Shown here piece after piece: positions 25,658 through 33,846 of a stretch of 38,543 nt of DNA; within the stretch, counting starts at the first letter, position 1, and each line of letters starts with the position of its first letter. Under the pieces are notes generated by a model. That model made no database searches. It saw only the letters and a list, made by a program, of their open reading frames with translations, and was not told where the DNA came from. The DNA comes from JANXVV01 sp038230975 (lineage in GTDB: Bacteria; Planctomycetota; Phycisphaerae; Tepidisphaerales; Tepidisphaeraceae). The DNA lies in the NCBI GenBank assembly GCA_038230975.1, contig JBBRMF010000016.1, positions 1 through 38,543 on the forward strand, given 5' to 3'. Position numbers and translations under genes: made by a program.

Positions 25658-25686
25658 TTGACTTTTTGTCGGATATATCCGATGAT
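25658..25686 (+). promoter_or_regulatory. Possible promoter with 14-bp perfect palindrome (operator candidate)
   Basis: TTGACT at 25658-25663 is a good -35. GATGAT at 25681-25686 is a weak -10 at 17-base spacing. The spacer and the edge of the -10 are covered by a perfect palindrome, TCGGATATATCCGA, at 25669-25682. A dimeric repressor bound there would block the promoter. It lies upstream of the DUF3800 gene remnant. This is a prediction from sequence pattern only. Confidence 0.35.
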
Positions 25687-25755
25687 CCTTAAAACTCTGG
25701 CCCCCGAGCTTCACGCCTTAGGGCGCGCGGCGTTATAGGGAGTCAGGGTTTTTTT

Positions 25756-26719
25756 ATGTCCACTGCCAAGTATGAAATTGCCACAGACGAAGCGTGGACG
25801 CATACCTCACCGCCTCTCAATCGATATTGGTGTTTTCATGGAGGCATTTTCGGACCTGAATCAGTTTGCGATCGCCTTGAAACAAAACTTCGTTCGTTCG
25901 GTCGCATCCATCAATGGGTTACGCGGGGAAATTAAGTGGAGCGCAGTGACCACTCGAAACATTGACACCTATAGGCGGTTGTCAGATGTTTTCTTTCAGG
26001 AAATTGCCGAGAACGATTTAACATATCGGCAGGTTTTTCTGGATCGGTCCTATGTACGCGTTCCAAACCCCGAAGACACCTCCACGCCAACGGCACTGGA
26101 TACTCAATTTCGCATTTGTTACCAATTCCTAAAGCACGGTTTCGGGCTCAGGTATCTTGCAATGGAAAATCTATTTGACGAGTACACGATTACAATTCGC
26201 ATCGATAATCATTCAAGCCAAAAACACACCGAAAGCCTGTCATCGTTCGCACAGAATCTCGGAACTGTTCTGGGCGTTCCGCAGTTGATAACAAGGGTCA
26301 GGTTCGTCGATAGTAAAAAATTTTTAAGGTTACAACTTTGCGATCTGCTAATGGGTGCCGCCGGCTCTCACGGAAACAAGATGCACCTGCGACGAGAAGT
26401 TGGCCAACGTGGAATGACTGAAAAGCAAAAATGCCGCTTCGGCATGGCAACCTATATCTACGATTGCCTGAGGCAGCTCAACGCAGGACAGAGAGGATCG
26501 AAGGCATTTAATTGGTTTGAATCCACCGGTACAGATGGAGCGCCCAAAAATAGACTCAACCACAAGCTGCGAATTTGGAAATTCGTTCCCAAACGTTATC
26601 AGATCGACAAAGGTTGGCAGAACGATAATTTGGACAACCAAGGTAGATATCAGGGTGCCCAACTCGAAACTCAGATTCGCTCGGATGACCCTCTGTCCCC
26701 TTTCCCTACGTTCGATTAA
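25756..26719 (+). pseudogene. DUF3800 (RNase H-like) gene interrupted by a frameshift
   Basis: ATG 25756 opens a frame with a DUF3800-like start: YEIATDEAW (the conserved acidic residue), then RYWCFHGGIFGPESV, ending at a stop at 25933-25935. The other frame continues the family pattern from RGEIKWSAVTTRNIDTYRRL, including the conserved EIKW motif, to the stop at 26719. It contains QFRICYQFLKHG and LQLCDLLMGAAG, matching the C-terminal DUF3800 motif. The two parts join cleanly if one G is removed from GGGG at 25925-25928, giving about 320 aa. DUF3800 proteins often occur in accessory or defence regions and have no firm function. Base composition here is slightly AT-richer than in the neighbours. 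It may be a pseudogene or an assembly error. Confidence 0.75.
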
Positions 26720-27011
26720 TTCTTCCATCGGAGGCTTTACTATCGGACTCGTCTCTCAACCCCGTTAATCTACAGAATTCCGCGAACCCATGTCGATGAG
26801 TACCCCAACTCACCCATGCGGATTTAACTCCCTTTACTCCTGGCCTGTCTCGCGTTGGCTATCGCCATCGGCCATGTGGCTTTTACCTGCCGCGACCGCG
26901 GGGCCGTTTCCACATTTACCGTGCTGGTCGGCGCGTTCAAAGCCCTCACATTTCTCCGACGGCTGATCACGCACCCAAGTCGCTGAATCTCGTTCCATCA
27001 GCGCAGAAAAA

Positions 27012-27038
27012 AAAGCCGACGCGGGCAACGTCGGCTTT
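27012..27038. terminator. Bidirectional intrinsic-terminator-like hairpin
   Basis: AAAGCCGACG and CGTCGGCTTT form a perfect 10-bp stem around CGGGCAA, with a run of eight A on the left side. The T-tract needed for a plus-strand transcript is only three bases, whereas the A-run would serve as U-tract for a minus-strand transcript. It lies 26 bases after the stop of the start-less membrane-protein remnant. Confidence 0.6.
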
Positions 27039-27129
27039 GAAGGGAGCAAGTGGAAAGTTCTTCGGGCTGTGGGAGAAAGAACTAACCACTTCTAGGGAAG
27101 AATGGACGTTTTATAACACTCCTTGTAGC

Positions 27130-27188
27130 GGACGGAATCGTTCCAAACGGGAAAACATTCCGTCCTCTAAAGCGGACCCTTCGAAAAG
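27130..27188. repeat. Short hairpin followed by 24-base repeat, copy 2
   Basis: GGACGGAAT at 27130-27138 pairs with ATTCCGTCC at 27157-27165. The following 24 bases (27165-27188) match 17148-17171 at 22 positions (CTCTAAAGCGGACCCT core). No gene is supported here. Confidence 0.65.
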
Positions 27189-27565
27189 CAGAATCAAATC
27201 CGCGACACAATACTGGAACTTGTACTCATTGAGACGCAATGAGCGTCCAGCATATGTCGACACCTTCTCGCAATCATCGTGCCAAAGACCGATATTCTTG
27301 AACCCTCGCGTCAAGACTCTGCTAAACGGCTGAATTTGATGAATTTGCCGGTTGAGGCCAATTCAGGCGATTTTGAATGTCCCCTAATAACCGCGTCAGA
27401 CTGACATGGATGTCGCGGTCAATCCCGACGTTTTTGCAATCGTTACCCCGCCGTCTGGAAACCCATTCGCCACGCCTATGAACCTCGACTTTCATCTCTA
27501 TACTGGCAACTTCGGCATCCGCGTGAGAGGCCAAAAACGGAAATGATTGCATTGAGAGGTGTTGC

Positions 27566-28477
27566 GTGCGCGTGTTAGTCACCGGCGGAGCCGGCTTCAT
27601 CGGATCGAACCTTGCCAAACAACTTGTCGCCGAAGGGCACGACACCGTCGTCGCCGACGATTTCTCCTCAGCCCACTGGCACAATCTCATCACCTTCACC
27701 GGCGACGTCGTCACGCTTGATTCCCTCGGTGAATTTGCCCCTCTCGCCAAACTCGGCCCCTTCGATGTCATCTTCCACGAAGCGTCCATCACCGAAACCA
27801 CCGTGATGAATCAACAGAAGATGATGCAGAACAATGTCGAGGCGTTCCGCGGGTTGCTCAATCTGGCCGTCCAGTGGAAAAGCCGTGTCGTCTGGGCCAG
27901 CAGTTGTTCTATCTACGGCCAAGGTGCCGTGCCGATGAAAGAGTCCCAACCGCCGCAACCCCTCAACGTTTACGCCTATTCCAAACTAGCGATGGAAAGG
28001 CTCGCCGACCTCTACCGCGCGCGGCTGAGCCATCCCATCGTCGGCCTCCGCTACTCCAACGTCTACGGCCCCGGTGAAGCCCACAAAGCCAAGTTCGCCA
28101 GCATGATCCACCAGCTCGCCATCCAAATGCGCGCCGGCAAACGCCCCCGCATTTTCTTCCAGGGCCAGCAGCGCCGCGACTTCGTCTACATCGCCGATGT
28201 CATCCAGGCCAATTTCCGGGCCATGACCAGCCAAGTCAGCGGCATCTTCAACGGCGGCGCTGGCAACGCCTGGTCCTTCAACGAAGTCATCACCGAACTC
28301 AATCGCGTCCTCAAAACCGATCTCCAACCCGACTACTTCGAAAATCCCTACAGCTTCACCCAGGACTGGACCCAAACCGACCTCACCGAAGCCCGCGCCA
28401 AAATCGGCTACGAACCTCAATATGATCTGGTCAAAGGCATTGACGCCTACTATGCCTCCGGTAGTCTCGGTATCTAA
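27566..28477 (+). CDS. NAD-dependent nucleotide-sugar epimerase/dehydratase, HldD-like
   Basis: Extended short-chain dehydrogenase/reductase of 303 aa. The Rossmann motif GGAGFIGS is at 7-14. The catalytic Ser112/Ser113 region is ASSCSIYG and the YxxxK pair is Tyr136/Lys140 in YAYSK. The substrate side reads GLRYSNVYGPGE, and the end (FTQDWTQTDLTEARAKIGYEPQYDLVKGI) resembles ADP-glycero-manno-heptose 6-epimerase (HldD/RfaD). It could equally be another sugar-nucleotide epimerase or dehydratase. GTG 27566 has AGAGG six bases upstream. It would supply activated sugars for cell-surface polymers. It stands alone between two intergenic stretches. Confidence 0.87.
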   Translation: MRVLVTGGAGFIGSNLAKQLVAEGHDTVVADDFSSAHWHNLITFTGDVVTLDSLGEFAPLAKLGPFDVIFHEASITETTVMNQQKMMQNNVEAFRGLLNLAVQWKSRVVWASSCSIYGQGAVPMKESQPPQPLNVYAYSKLAMERLADLYRARLSHPIVGLRYSNVYGPGEAHKAKFASMIHQLAIQMRAGKRPRIFFQGQQRRDFVYIADVIQANFRAMTSQVSGIFNGGAGNAWSFNEVITELNRVLKTDLQPDYFENPYSFTQDWTQTDLTEARAKIGYEPQYDLVKGIDAYYASGSLGI

Positions 28478-28934
28478 TAAATGAGGGCTCTCGATTACGC
28501 GAGATTGAACTTTATCATGTGTATCTCTCTTAAGGAGTGTTGCTGGAGAATGTCCCAACTAAGTAGCTTCGAATCCAGAACCAAACGACGTCGATCGATC
28601 CAATTTCAGAGAGGAGAACCAGTGCGACGATTGACCTTCTGAAACCATTCATGTTGCGATGAAAATCACGCTTGACCGATTATGTTGGCGACGCAGATTA
28701 TACGCGTCAATTCACTCGCCAATGCTCGATAAACTCTAAAATGCGCCGATCGCCTCGTTTGCTCTCAACACAACTGGGACATTTCCCCAACCAGCGCAAA
28801 ACAACCGCTTTTTTGGGGCTCAATAACACGACGAAAAACTGTTGCATTCCGTTGCATTCTGTTGCATTTCCTTCCCACTCCGCGCGGTTCAAGTCGGCTT
28901 CGATTGCTTTTTCGGGCGTGTTGCTTACCGTGCC
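28478..28934. other. Intergenic region of 457 bases with weak promoter and triple repeat
   Basis: A possible promoter is TTGACC at 28672-28677 with GATTAT at 28696-28701 (18-base spacing), reading towards the pseudouridine synthase. Three tandem units GTTGCATTCC are at 28841-28870. A 30-codon frame from ATG 28550 (MSQLSSFESRTKRRR) has GGAG too close to its start and is probably not a gene. Confidence 0.35.
28841..28870. repeat. Three tandem 10-base units GTTGCATTCC
   Basis: Units GTTGCATTCC, GTTGCATTCT and GTTGCATTTC run directly in tandem, ending 64 bases before the start of the pseudouridine synthase gene. The 10-base period places each copy on the same face of the helix, as in multi-site regulator binding; function is unknown. 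Confidence 0.7.
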
Positions 28935-29789
28935 ATGACGATGTTGCTTTTGGATTCGCTCGTTAAACGCTACCCGACCGCCAAACGGCAAACCCTTAAA
29001 CGAATGGTCGAAGAGGGCCGCGTTCGCGTCAATGGGCAGGTCGCCCAAAAGCTGAAACAAGAGTTGGCTGATTCCGACAAGGTTCAGGTCGATGAAGCCG
29101 CGAGAAAAGTAGAGGCGCCGGCCAAGCCCGATCTCGATATTGTGTTTGAGGATGAAGACATTCTTGTCGTGAATAAGCCTCCCGGATTACTGACCAGCAC
29201 GGTGCCCCGCGAAAAGCGAGAAACGCTGTTGGCTATCGTCAGAGATTACATCGCGATGACTAGCCCGCGCTCGCGTGTCGGTCTGATTCATCGACTCGAT
29301 CGCGATGCTTCCGGCCTGCTGGTTTTCTCCAAAAATACCGAGGCGTACGATGTACTGAAGCGCCAACTTTTTGAGCGTCGGGTGGATCGGGTGTATGTTG
29401 CGATCGTCGAGGGGAAACCTGCCGAGCAGCAGGGCCGTATGCGGTCATCGCTGGTTGAATTGCCCGATGGTTCCGTGCGATCCACCAAGATGGAAGGCAA
29501 AGGGCAGATGGCTCTGACCGAGTATCTGGTTCTCCAGCAGATGCCGATGCGTGCGATGTTGCGGGTGGTGTTACACACGGGGCGCAAACATCAGATTCGC
29601 GTTCACCTGAGCGAGCGCGGCACACCGATCGTGAACGATCCTGTCTACGGACCAGACCCAAAAGTAAAAGGGCGGTTGATGCTCGCATCGATCTCACTTT
29701 CGCTGACGCATCCGCGCAGTCAAAAGCGATTGACGTTTGAAACACCGATCCCGGATGATTTGAAGAAGGCGATGGGGCCGGCGAAATGA
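28935..29789 (+). CDS. RluA-family pseudouridine synthase with S4 domain
   Basis: RNA pseudouridine synthase of 284 aa that isomerises uridine in rRNA (RluC/RluD-like). An N-terminal S4 RNA-binding domain covers about 1-55 (LLLDSLVKRYPTAKRQTLKRMV, VRVNGQVAQ). The catalytic domain has ILVVNKPPGLLTS (77-89), HRLDRDASGLLVFSK (119-133) with catalytic Asp122, and TGRKHQIRVHLSERGTPIVNDPVYG. ATG 28935 starts the S4 domain; the frame extends back to 28842 through the tandem repeats. It overlaps the next gene by ATGA at 29786-29789, so translation is coupled. The exact rRNA site is not predictable. Confidence 0.9.
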   Translation: MTMLLLDSLVKRYPTAKRQTLKRMVEEGRVRVNGQVAQKLKQELADSDKVQVDEAARKVEAPAKPDLDIVFEDEDILVVNKPPGLLTSTVPREKRETLLAIVRDYIAMTSPRSRVGLIHRLDRDASGLLVFSKNTEAYDVLKRQLFERRVDRVYVAIVEGKPAEQQGRMRSSLVELPDGSVRSTKMEGKGQMALTEYLVLQQMPMRAMLRVVLHTGRKHQIRVHLSERGTPIVNDPVYGPDPKVKGRLMLASISLSLTHPRSQKRLTFETPIPDDLKKAMGPAK

Positions 29790-30613
29790 AACCGTATAAG
29801 CCACAAAAATCGAAGCCCGGCCCGCGCACCGATTGGGGCGGCGTTGCCGAATGGTACGATGAACTGGTCGGTGATTCCGGGAGCGAATATCACCGTGAAG
29901 TTGTGCTGCCCGGCGTGCTGCGTTTGCTGGCGGCGCAGAAGGGTGAGAAGGCGATTGATATTGCGTGCGGCCAGGGTGTGCTCTGCCGACTTCTGCACGA
30001 GCGAGGCGTGGAAGCAACCGGCCTCGATGCCGCACGGGAATTGATCGAAGCCGCGCGCGAGCGCGGGCCGGCTGAGATTCGATACGATGTTGCCGATGCG
30101 CGTGAATTGAATTTTCTACCACCCGACCATTTTTCCGCCTCCGCCTGTGTGCTGGCCGTGCAGAATATCGATCCGCTTCAGCCGGTGTTTAAAGGCGTCG
30201 CGCGATTGCTGAAGTCGGGCGGACGGTTTGTCATCGTGATGATGCACCCTGCTTTTCGCGGGCCCAAAGAGGCAAGTTGGGGCTGGGACGAAAAAAAGAG
30301 AGTGCAGTATCGCCGGGTCGATCGATATTTAATGCCACGGAAAACACCCATCGTGGCACATCCGGGAAAAGCGCCGGGGCTGTATACGTGGACGTTTCAC
30401 AAGCCGATCGAATCGTATGTAAAATCGTTGCGGCTGTCCGGGCTGCTGATCGATGCGATCGAAGAATGGCCGAGCCATAAGACCAGCACCAGCGGCCCCC
30501 GCGCCGCCGCTGAAAATACCGCCCGGAAAGAGATCCCCATGTTTCTGGCGATCCGCGCGCTTAAGATTTCAACGACGATACCGGGCGTGGTTGATGCATC
30601 GACGACGTCCTGA
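29786..30613 (+). CDS. SAM-dependent class I methyltransferase
   Basis: Methyltransferase of 275 aa with the UbiE/SAM-binding fold. Motif I is AIDIACGQGVLCRLL (about 56-70), the acidic SAM ribose contact is GLDAARELIEAA, and motif II/III regions are YDVADARELNFL and VLAVQNIDPLQPVF. KSGGRFVIVMMHPAF is the typical post-II strand. The N-terminus (GGVAEWYDELVGDSGSEYH) is common in family members that modify small molecules. It overlaps the pseudouridine synthase stop by four bases and is followed after 23 bases by the rhomboid gene. The substrate is unknown; coupling to an RNA modification enzyme hints at, but does not show, an RNA target. Confidence 0.85.
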   Translation: MKPYKPQKSKPGPRTDWGGVAEWYDELVGDSGSEYHREVVLPGVLRLLAAQKGEKAIDIACGQGVLCRLLHERGVEATGLDAARELIEAARERGPAEIRYDVADARELNFLPPDHFSASACVLAVQNIDPLQPVFKGVARLLKSGGRFVIVMMHPAFRGPKEASWGWDEKKRVQYRRVDRYLMPRKTPIVAHPGKAPGLYTWTFHKPIESYVKSLRLSGLLIDAIEEWPSHKTSTSGPRAAAENTARKEIPMFLAIRALKISTTIPGVVDASTTS

Positions 30614-30636
30614 GTGTCATTCGGAAAAGGTTCTTC

Positions 30637-31557
30637 ATGAGACAGATCGGGACCATACAGAACGAGCAGGATGCGAACCGGTTCGGGGCCTACCTGCATA
30701 CGGTTTTCATCGACAATACGATCGAGCCTTCCGCCGATGCCTGGGCAATCTGGATCGCCGATGACGATGACCTCGACAAGGCTCGCGAAGAGCTTCAACA
30801 TTTTCAGACCTCTCCGGGCGACCCACGGTATATCGAAGCGGTTCGTACTGCAGATGCTCTGCTGACGACAAAGCTGAAAGACGCGCAACGGCGTCGCGAG
30901 AATTTCATCGACGTGCGGACCAAATCCATGCAGTTGCAGCAGTGGGCGGCACCGCTGACCCTCGCACTGATTGCCATCAGCGTCGTCGTCGGCATGTTGA
31001 CGCATGTCTGGGAACAGCGGCCGCACATCGAACGACCGGCCTTGGTCAACACGCTTCAGATTGCCCCGATCGTGGTCATCGACAACCAATATGCGACGAA
31101 CGGATTGGACTCGATCAAGCACGGTGAAATATGGCGACTGATCACACCAATCTTTCTGCATTTCGGAATTATGCATCTCGTGTTCAATATGTTCTGGTTG
31201 CGCGATCTGGGTTTTATCTTCGAGACGCGCCGGGGGACACTGTTCATGGGCGTGTTGGTCATCGTCATCGCCATCGCATCGAACCTCGGACAATACTATT
31301 GGGCCGGCCCGAATTTCGGGGGTATGTCCGGCGTTGTGTACGGGTTGCTTGGCTATGTGTGGATCAAAGGCCGTACCGACCCGATGAGCGGCATCGGCAT
31401 ACGTCAGGAAACCGTTGTATTTATGCTCGTATGGCTCGTGGCGTGTATGACAGGATTTCTCGGGCCGGTTGCCAATTCGGCGCATGTTGTGGGCCTTGGT
31501 GTGGGCGTCGTTTTTGCCTACGTTCCGTATTTGGTCCGGCGCCTGAATCGACGATAG
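30637..31557 (+). CDS. GlpG-type rhomboid intramembrane serine protease
   Basis: Polytopic membrane protease of 306 aa that cleaves substrates within the membrane. Residues 1-80 form a GlpG-type cytoplasmic NRhom domain (FIDNTIEPSADAWAIWIAD), followed by a helical linker. Six membrane segments run from about residue 104 to 300. The catalytic Ser231 is in GGMSGVVYGLLGY and His283 in NSAHVVGLGVG. His180 and Asn184 in HLVFNM are the oxyanion residues, so the enzyme looks active. ATG 30637 is preceded by AAAGG at seven bases. The gene follows the methyltransferase closely. Substrates are unknown. Confidence 0.93.
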   Translation: MRQIGTIQNEQDANRFGAYLHTVFIDNTIEPSADAWAIWIADDDDLDKAREELQHFQTSPGDPRYIEAVRTADALLTTKLKDAQRRRENFIDVRTKSMQLQQWAAPLTLALIAISVVVGMLTHVWEQRPHIERPALVNTLQIAPIVVIDNQYATNGLDSIKHGEIWRLITPIFLHFGIMHLVFNMFWLRDLGFIFETRRGTLFMGVLVIVIAIASNLGQYYWAGPNFGGMSGVVYGLLGYVWIKGRTDPMSGIGIRQETVVFMLVWLVACMTGFLGPVANSAHVVGLGVGVVFAYVPYLVRRLNRR

Positions 31558-31567
31558 AGTTTTGTCC

Positions 31568-31595
31568 CCTCCCCCCGGAGTACCGGGGGGAGGGA
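31568..31595. repeat. Perfect 12-bp palindrome CCCTCCCCCCGG / CCGGGGGGAGGG
   Basis: Arms 31568-31579 and 31584-31595 pair exactly around AGTA. It starts 10 bases after the rhomboid stop and could weaken read-through into the fumarase gene, although no U-tract follows. The unit recurs twice at 36041-36136. Confidence 0.88.
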
Positions 31596-31625
31596 ACCGG
31601 AAAATCAATTGTGTTTTAATCAGCC

Positions 31626-33230
31626 ATGCCAAACTTTACATACGAACCTCCATTCGACTTCGGCACCGATGAAACCCCTTATCGCCTGCTCACGAAAGAG
31701 CATGTCAGCATGATTGATGTGGGTGGCCGTACGGTGCTGAAGGTCGATCTGGAAGCGCTCAAATTATTGGCGAAGCAGGCCTTCATTGATCTTTCGTTCT
31801 ATCTCCGTCCGGGCCATCTGAAACAGTTGGCGGCGGAGTTGAAAGACCCGGAGGCGAGCGACAACGATCGCTTTGTGCTTTACACCCATCTGCAAAATGC
31901 AGTGGTGGCGGCCGGTGGAAAATTACCGGGTTGCCAGGACACCGGCACCGCCATCGTCATGGGTAAGAAAGGCCAGTACGTACTCACGGACGGAGACGAT
32001 GCCGCCGCGCTTTCGGAGGGAATCTACGAAACATTTCAGGAGCGATGCTTACGGTATTCGCAGGTGGCGCCGCTGGAAATGTTCAAAGAGAAAAATACCG
32101 CCACCAACCTGCCGGCGCAGATTGATCTGCTGGCCGACACGGGCGATGAATACAAATTTCTGTTCGTGGCCAAAGGCGGAGGTTCAGCAAACAAAGCGTA
32201 TCTGTATCAGTCGACACCCGCCGTTCTAAATGAGAAAGATTTCGAGGCGTTTGTGCGGAGTAAATTGAAGGACATCGGCACAAGTGCATGTCCTCCGTAC
32301 CATTTGGCGGTGGTGGTGGGGGGCACGAGCGCGGAGTCGACGATGAAGATCGTCAAGCTGGCCAGTTGCGGATATCTGGATCAGCTTCCGACGACGGGTT
32401 CTGCCGGCGGGCGGGCATTTAGAGATTTGGAATGGGAACGGAGAATTCTAAAGATCGCACAGGAGAGTCGGATCGGCGCGCAGTTTGGCGGCAAATATTT
32501 TGCCCATGATGTGCGAGTGATCCGCATGAGTCGCCATGCCGCCAGTTGCCCGATTGGCATGGGAGTGAGCTGCTCGGCCGACCGCAACATCAAGGCGAAG
32601 ATCACGCGCGATGGCGTCTATCTGGAGCAGTTGGAATTTAATCCTTCGCAATACCTGCCGAAGGATGCACCGGAACTTGCACCCCCGGTGCAAATCAATC
32701 TGAATATGGGAATGGAGAAAGTACGGCATGTGCTCAGCCAGTTCCCCGTGAAGACACGTCTGAGTTTGACGGGTACGTTGATCGTCGCCCGAGATGCCGC
32801 GCATGCCCGAATCAAACAAATGCTCGATCGCGGCGAACCGATGCCGGAGTTCTTCAAAGACTATCCCATCTACTACGCCGGCCCCGCCAAAACCCCCGCA
32901 GGAATGGCCAGCGGGAGCTTCGGCCCGACCACCGCCGGCCGCATGGACAGCTTCGTCGATCTCTTCCAAAGCCACGGCGGTAGCATGATCATGATCGCGA
33001 AGGGCGACCGCTCGAAAGCCGTCACCGACGCCTGCAAAAAACACGGCGGTTTCTACCTCGGCAGCATCGGCGGCCCGGCGGCGATATTGGCGCAATCCAA
33101 CATTAAAAAAGTGGAGCTCGTGGCGTTTGAAGAGATGGGAATGGAAGCGGTGCGGAAGATCGAAGTCGTGGATTTCCCGGCGTTTATCGTGGTGGATGAT
33201 AAGGGGAATGATTTCTTTGAGGAGCTGTGA
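31626..33230 (+). CDS. fumA: Class I fumarate hydratase (iron-sulfur, FumA/FumB-type)
   Basis: Single-chain iron-sulfur fumarase of 534 aa, interconverting fumarate and malate in the TCA cycle. Cluster ligands are visible as Cys103 (PGCQDTGTA), Cys222 (GTSACPPYHLA) and Cys316 (GVSCSADR). They are spaced exactly as Cys105, Cys224 and Cys318 of E. coli FumA. The alpha part (about 1-340) and beta part (RLSLTGTLIVARDAAHARI, YYAGPAKTPAGMASGSFGPTTAGRMD, GGPAAILAQSNIKKVE) are fused, as in FumA/FumB. Cytoplasmic; likely oxygen-sensitive [4Fe-4S]. No clear Shine-Dalgarno precedes ATG 31626. It is on the same strand as the rhomboid gene, separated by a hairpin. Confidence 0.95.
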   Translation: MPNFTYEPPFDFGTDETPYRLLTKEHVSMIDVGGRTVLKVDLEALKLLAKQAFIDLSFYLRPGHLKQLAAELKDPEASDNDRFVLYTHLQNAVVAAGGKLPGCQDTGTAIVMGKKGQYVLTDGDDAAALSEGIYETFQERCLRYSQVAPLEMFKEKNTATNLPAQIDLLADTGDEYKFLFVAKGGGSANKAYLYQSTPAVLNEKDFEAFVRSKLKDIGTSACPPYHLAVVVGGTSAESTMKIVKLASCGYLDQLPTTGSAGGRAFRDLEWERRILKIAQESRIGAQFGGKYFAHDVRVIRMSRHAASCPIGMGVSCSADRNIKAKITRDGVYLEQLEFNPSQYLPKDAPELAPPVQINLNMGMEKVRHVLSQFPVKTRLSLTGTLIVARDAAHARIKQMLDRGEPMPEFFKDYPIYYAGPAKTPAGMASGSFGPTTAGRMDSFVDLFQSHGGSMIMIAKGDRSKAVTDACKKHGGFYLGSIGGPAAILAQSNIKKVELVAFEEMGMEAVRKIEVVDFPAFIVVDDKGNDFFEEL

Positions 33231-33258
33231 TAAACTATCGCTCTGGACGGAGACCCAC

Positions 33259-33483
33259 ATGGAGCAACCACAGATGATGAAATCTCTTGAGGAACTTCTT
33301 AGGCGGTATCCGTTTGTTCCTTTCCGAATCGTTCTCACGAGCGGTAAAGAATATCAAGTCAAGCATTCCCAGCTTGTCGCGATTGAAGCTTCGCAGATTA
33401 CGGTCTATGCACCGAAGTCAGATGACTGGTCTATTTTGCGAATGAATCAGATTGCGTCGATCGATGTAACGCAGGCGGCGTAG
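33259..33483 (+). CDS. Small PFxPFRI-family protein, paralogue of the gene at 5893
   Basis: Hypothetical protein of 74 aa. ATG 33259 is preceded by GGAG six bases upstream; the frame extends to 33127 only as a shadow of the fumarase gene. The core LLRRYPFVPFRIVLTSGKEYQV and the following QLVAIEASQITVYAPKSDDW match the layout of the 87-aa protein at 5893-6156. The end (LRMNQIASIDV) is the usual strand after a DD-type turn. It follows the fumarase gene by 28 bases. No function can be assigned. Confidence 0.72.
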   Translation: MEQPQMMKSLEELLRRYPFVPFRIVLTSGKEYQVKHSQLVAIEASQITVYAPKSDDWSILRMNQIASIDVTQAA

Positions 33484-33531
33484 GTCTTCAATTTGTTCCA
33501 AAATCTTCGCGCCATCTCCTACGATAGGCAT

Positions 33532-33846
33532 ATGGAATTGCAAGGTATTTCCAACGCGCAGCACATGGTGTTGCGAGAACTATGCTCGCAACACGAAGTC
33601 GAACGGCTTGAACTGTTCGATTCGGCTGCTCGTGGTGATTTCGACCCAAAGTCGAGCGATCTCGATTTCCTTGTGCTTTTTCGCAAAGAGGGAAAGCTAA
33701 ATGCTGCGGATCGATTTTTGGGTTTGCTTGCTGCGATGGAAGATCTTTTTGGCCGCAAGATTGACTTGGTGGATGTGTCTGCCGCTCGGAATCCCTACTT
33801 CATGGCAGAGGCCCTTAAACATCGTGTGAAGCTCTATGCTGCCTGA
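33532..33846 (+). CDS. MNT-type nucleotidyltransferase with altered GS motif (orphan antitoxin-like)
   Basis: Small nucleotidyltransferase of 104 aa of the MNT (MntA/MenA-like) group, usually paired with a HEPN/HepT gene as toxin-antitoxin. ATG 33532 starts the domain; the frame extends to 33493. The signature reads ELFDSAARGDFDPKSSDLDFLV, where the SDLD acidic pair is intact. The first glycine of the standard GSxARG motif is replaced by Asp, so nucleotide binding may be weakened. KIDLVDVSAARNPYFM is the third acidic strand. A second frame opens at ATG 33836, overlapping the stop, with MLPEIKSL, resembling a HepT start, but it is lost before recG. The pair therefore looks decayed. Confidence 0.8.
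   Translation: MELQGISNAQHMVLRELCSQHEVERLELFDSAARGDFDPKSSDLDFLVLFRKEGKLNAADRFLGLLAAMEDLFGRKIDLVDVSAARNPYFMAEALKHRVKLYAA

Larger units (their letters stand above)
26720..27565. other. Gene-poor stretch with gene remnants, hairpins and a repeat
   Basis: 26828-26986 is an open stretch of 52 codons without a start codon. It encodes LLLACLALAIAIGHVAFTC and FKALTFLRRLITHPSR, which looks like the tail of a lost membrane protein. A terminator hairpin follows at 27012. A hairpin and 24-base repeat lie at 27130-27188. A minus-strand frame 27552-27322 (76 aa, VGIDRDIHVSLTRLLGDIQNRL) has an ATG but no ribosome site and no recognised domain; it could be a small gene but I give it low weight. Confidence 0.4.

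Noticed and set aside
26834..27049. Minus-strand 71-codon frame
   Set aside because: It crosses the terminator hairpin and overlaps the more plausible plus-strand membrane-protein remnant.
27111..27314. Minus-strand 67-codon frame with TTG start
   Set aside because: It runs through the hairpin and the 24-base repeat and has no recognised domain; likely chance.
28550..28642. 30-codon frame MSQLSSFESRTKRRR with GGAG just upstream
   Set aside because: The GGAG is only one to two bases from the ATG, too close, and AAGGAG is too far; no support for a gene.
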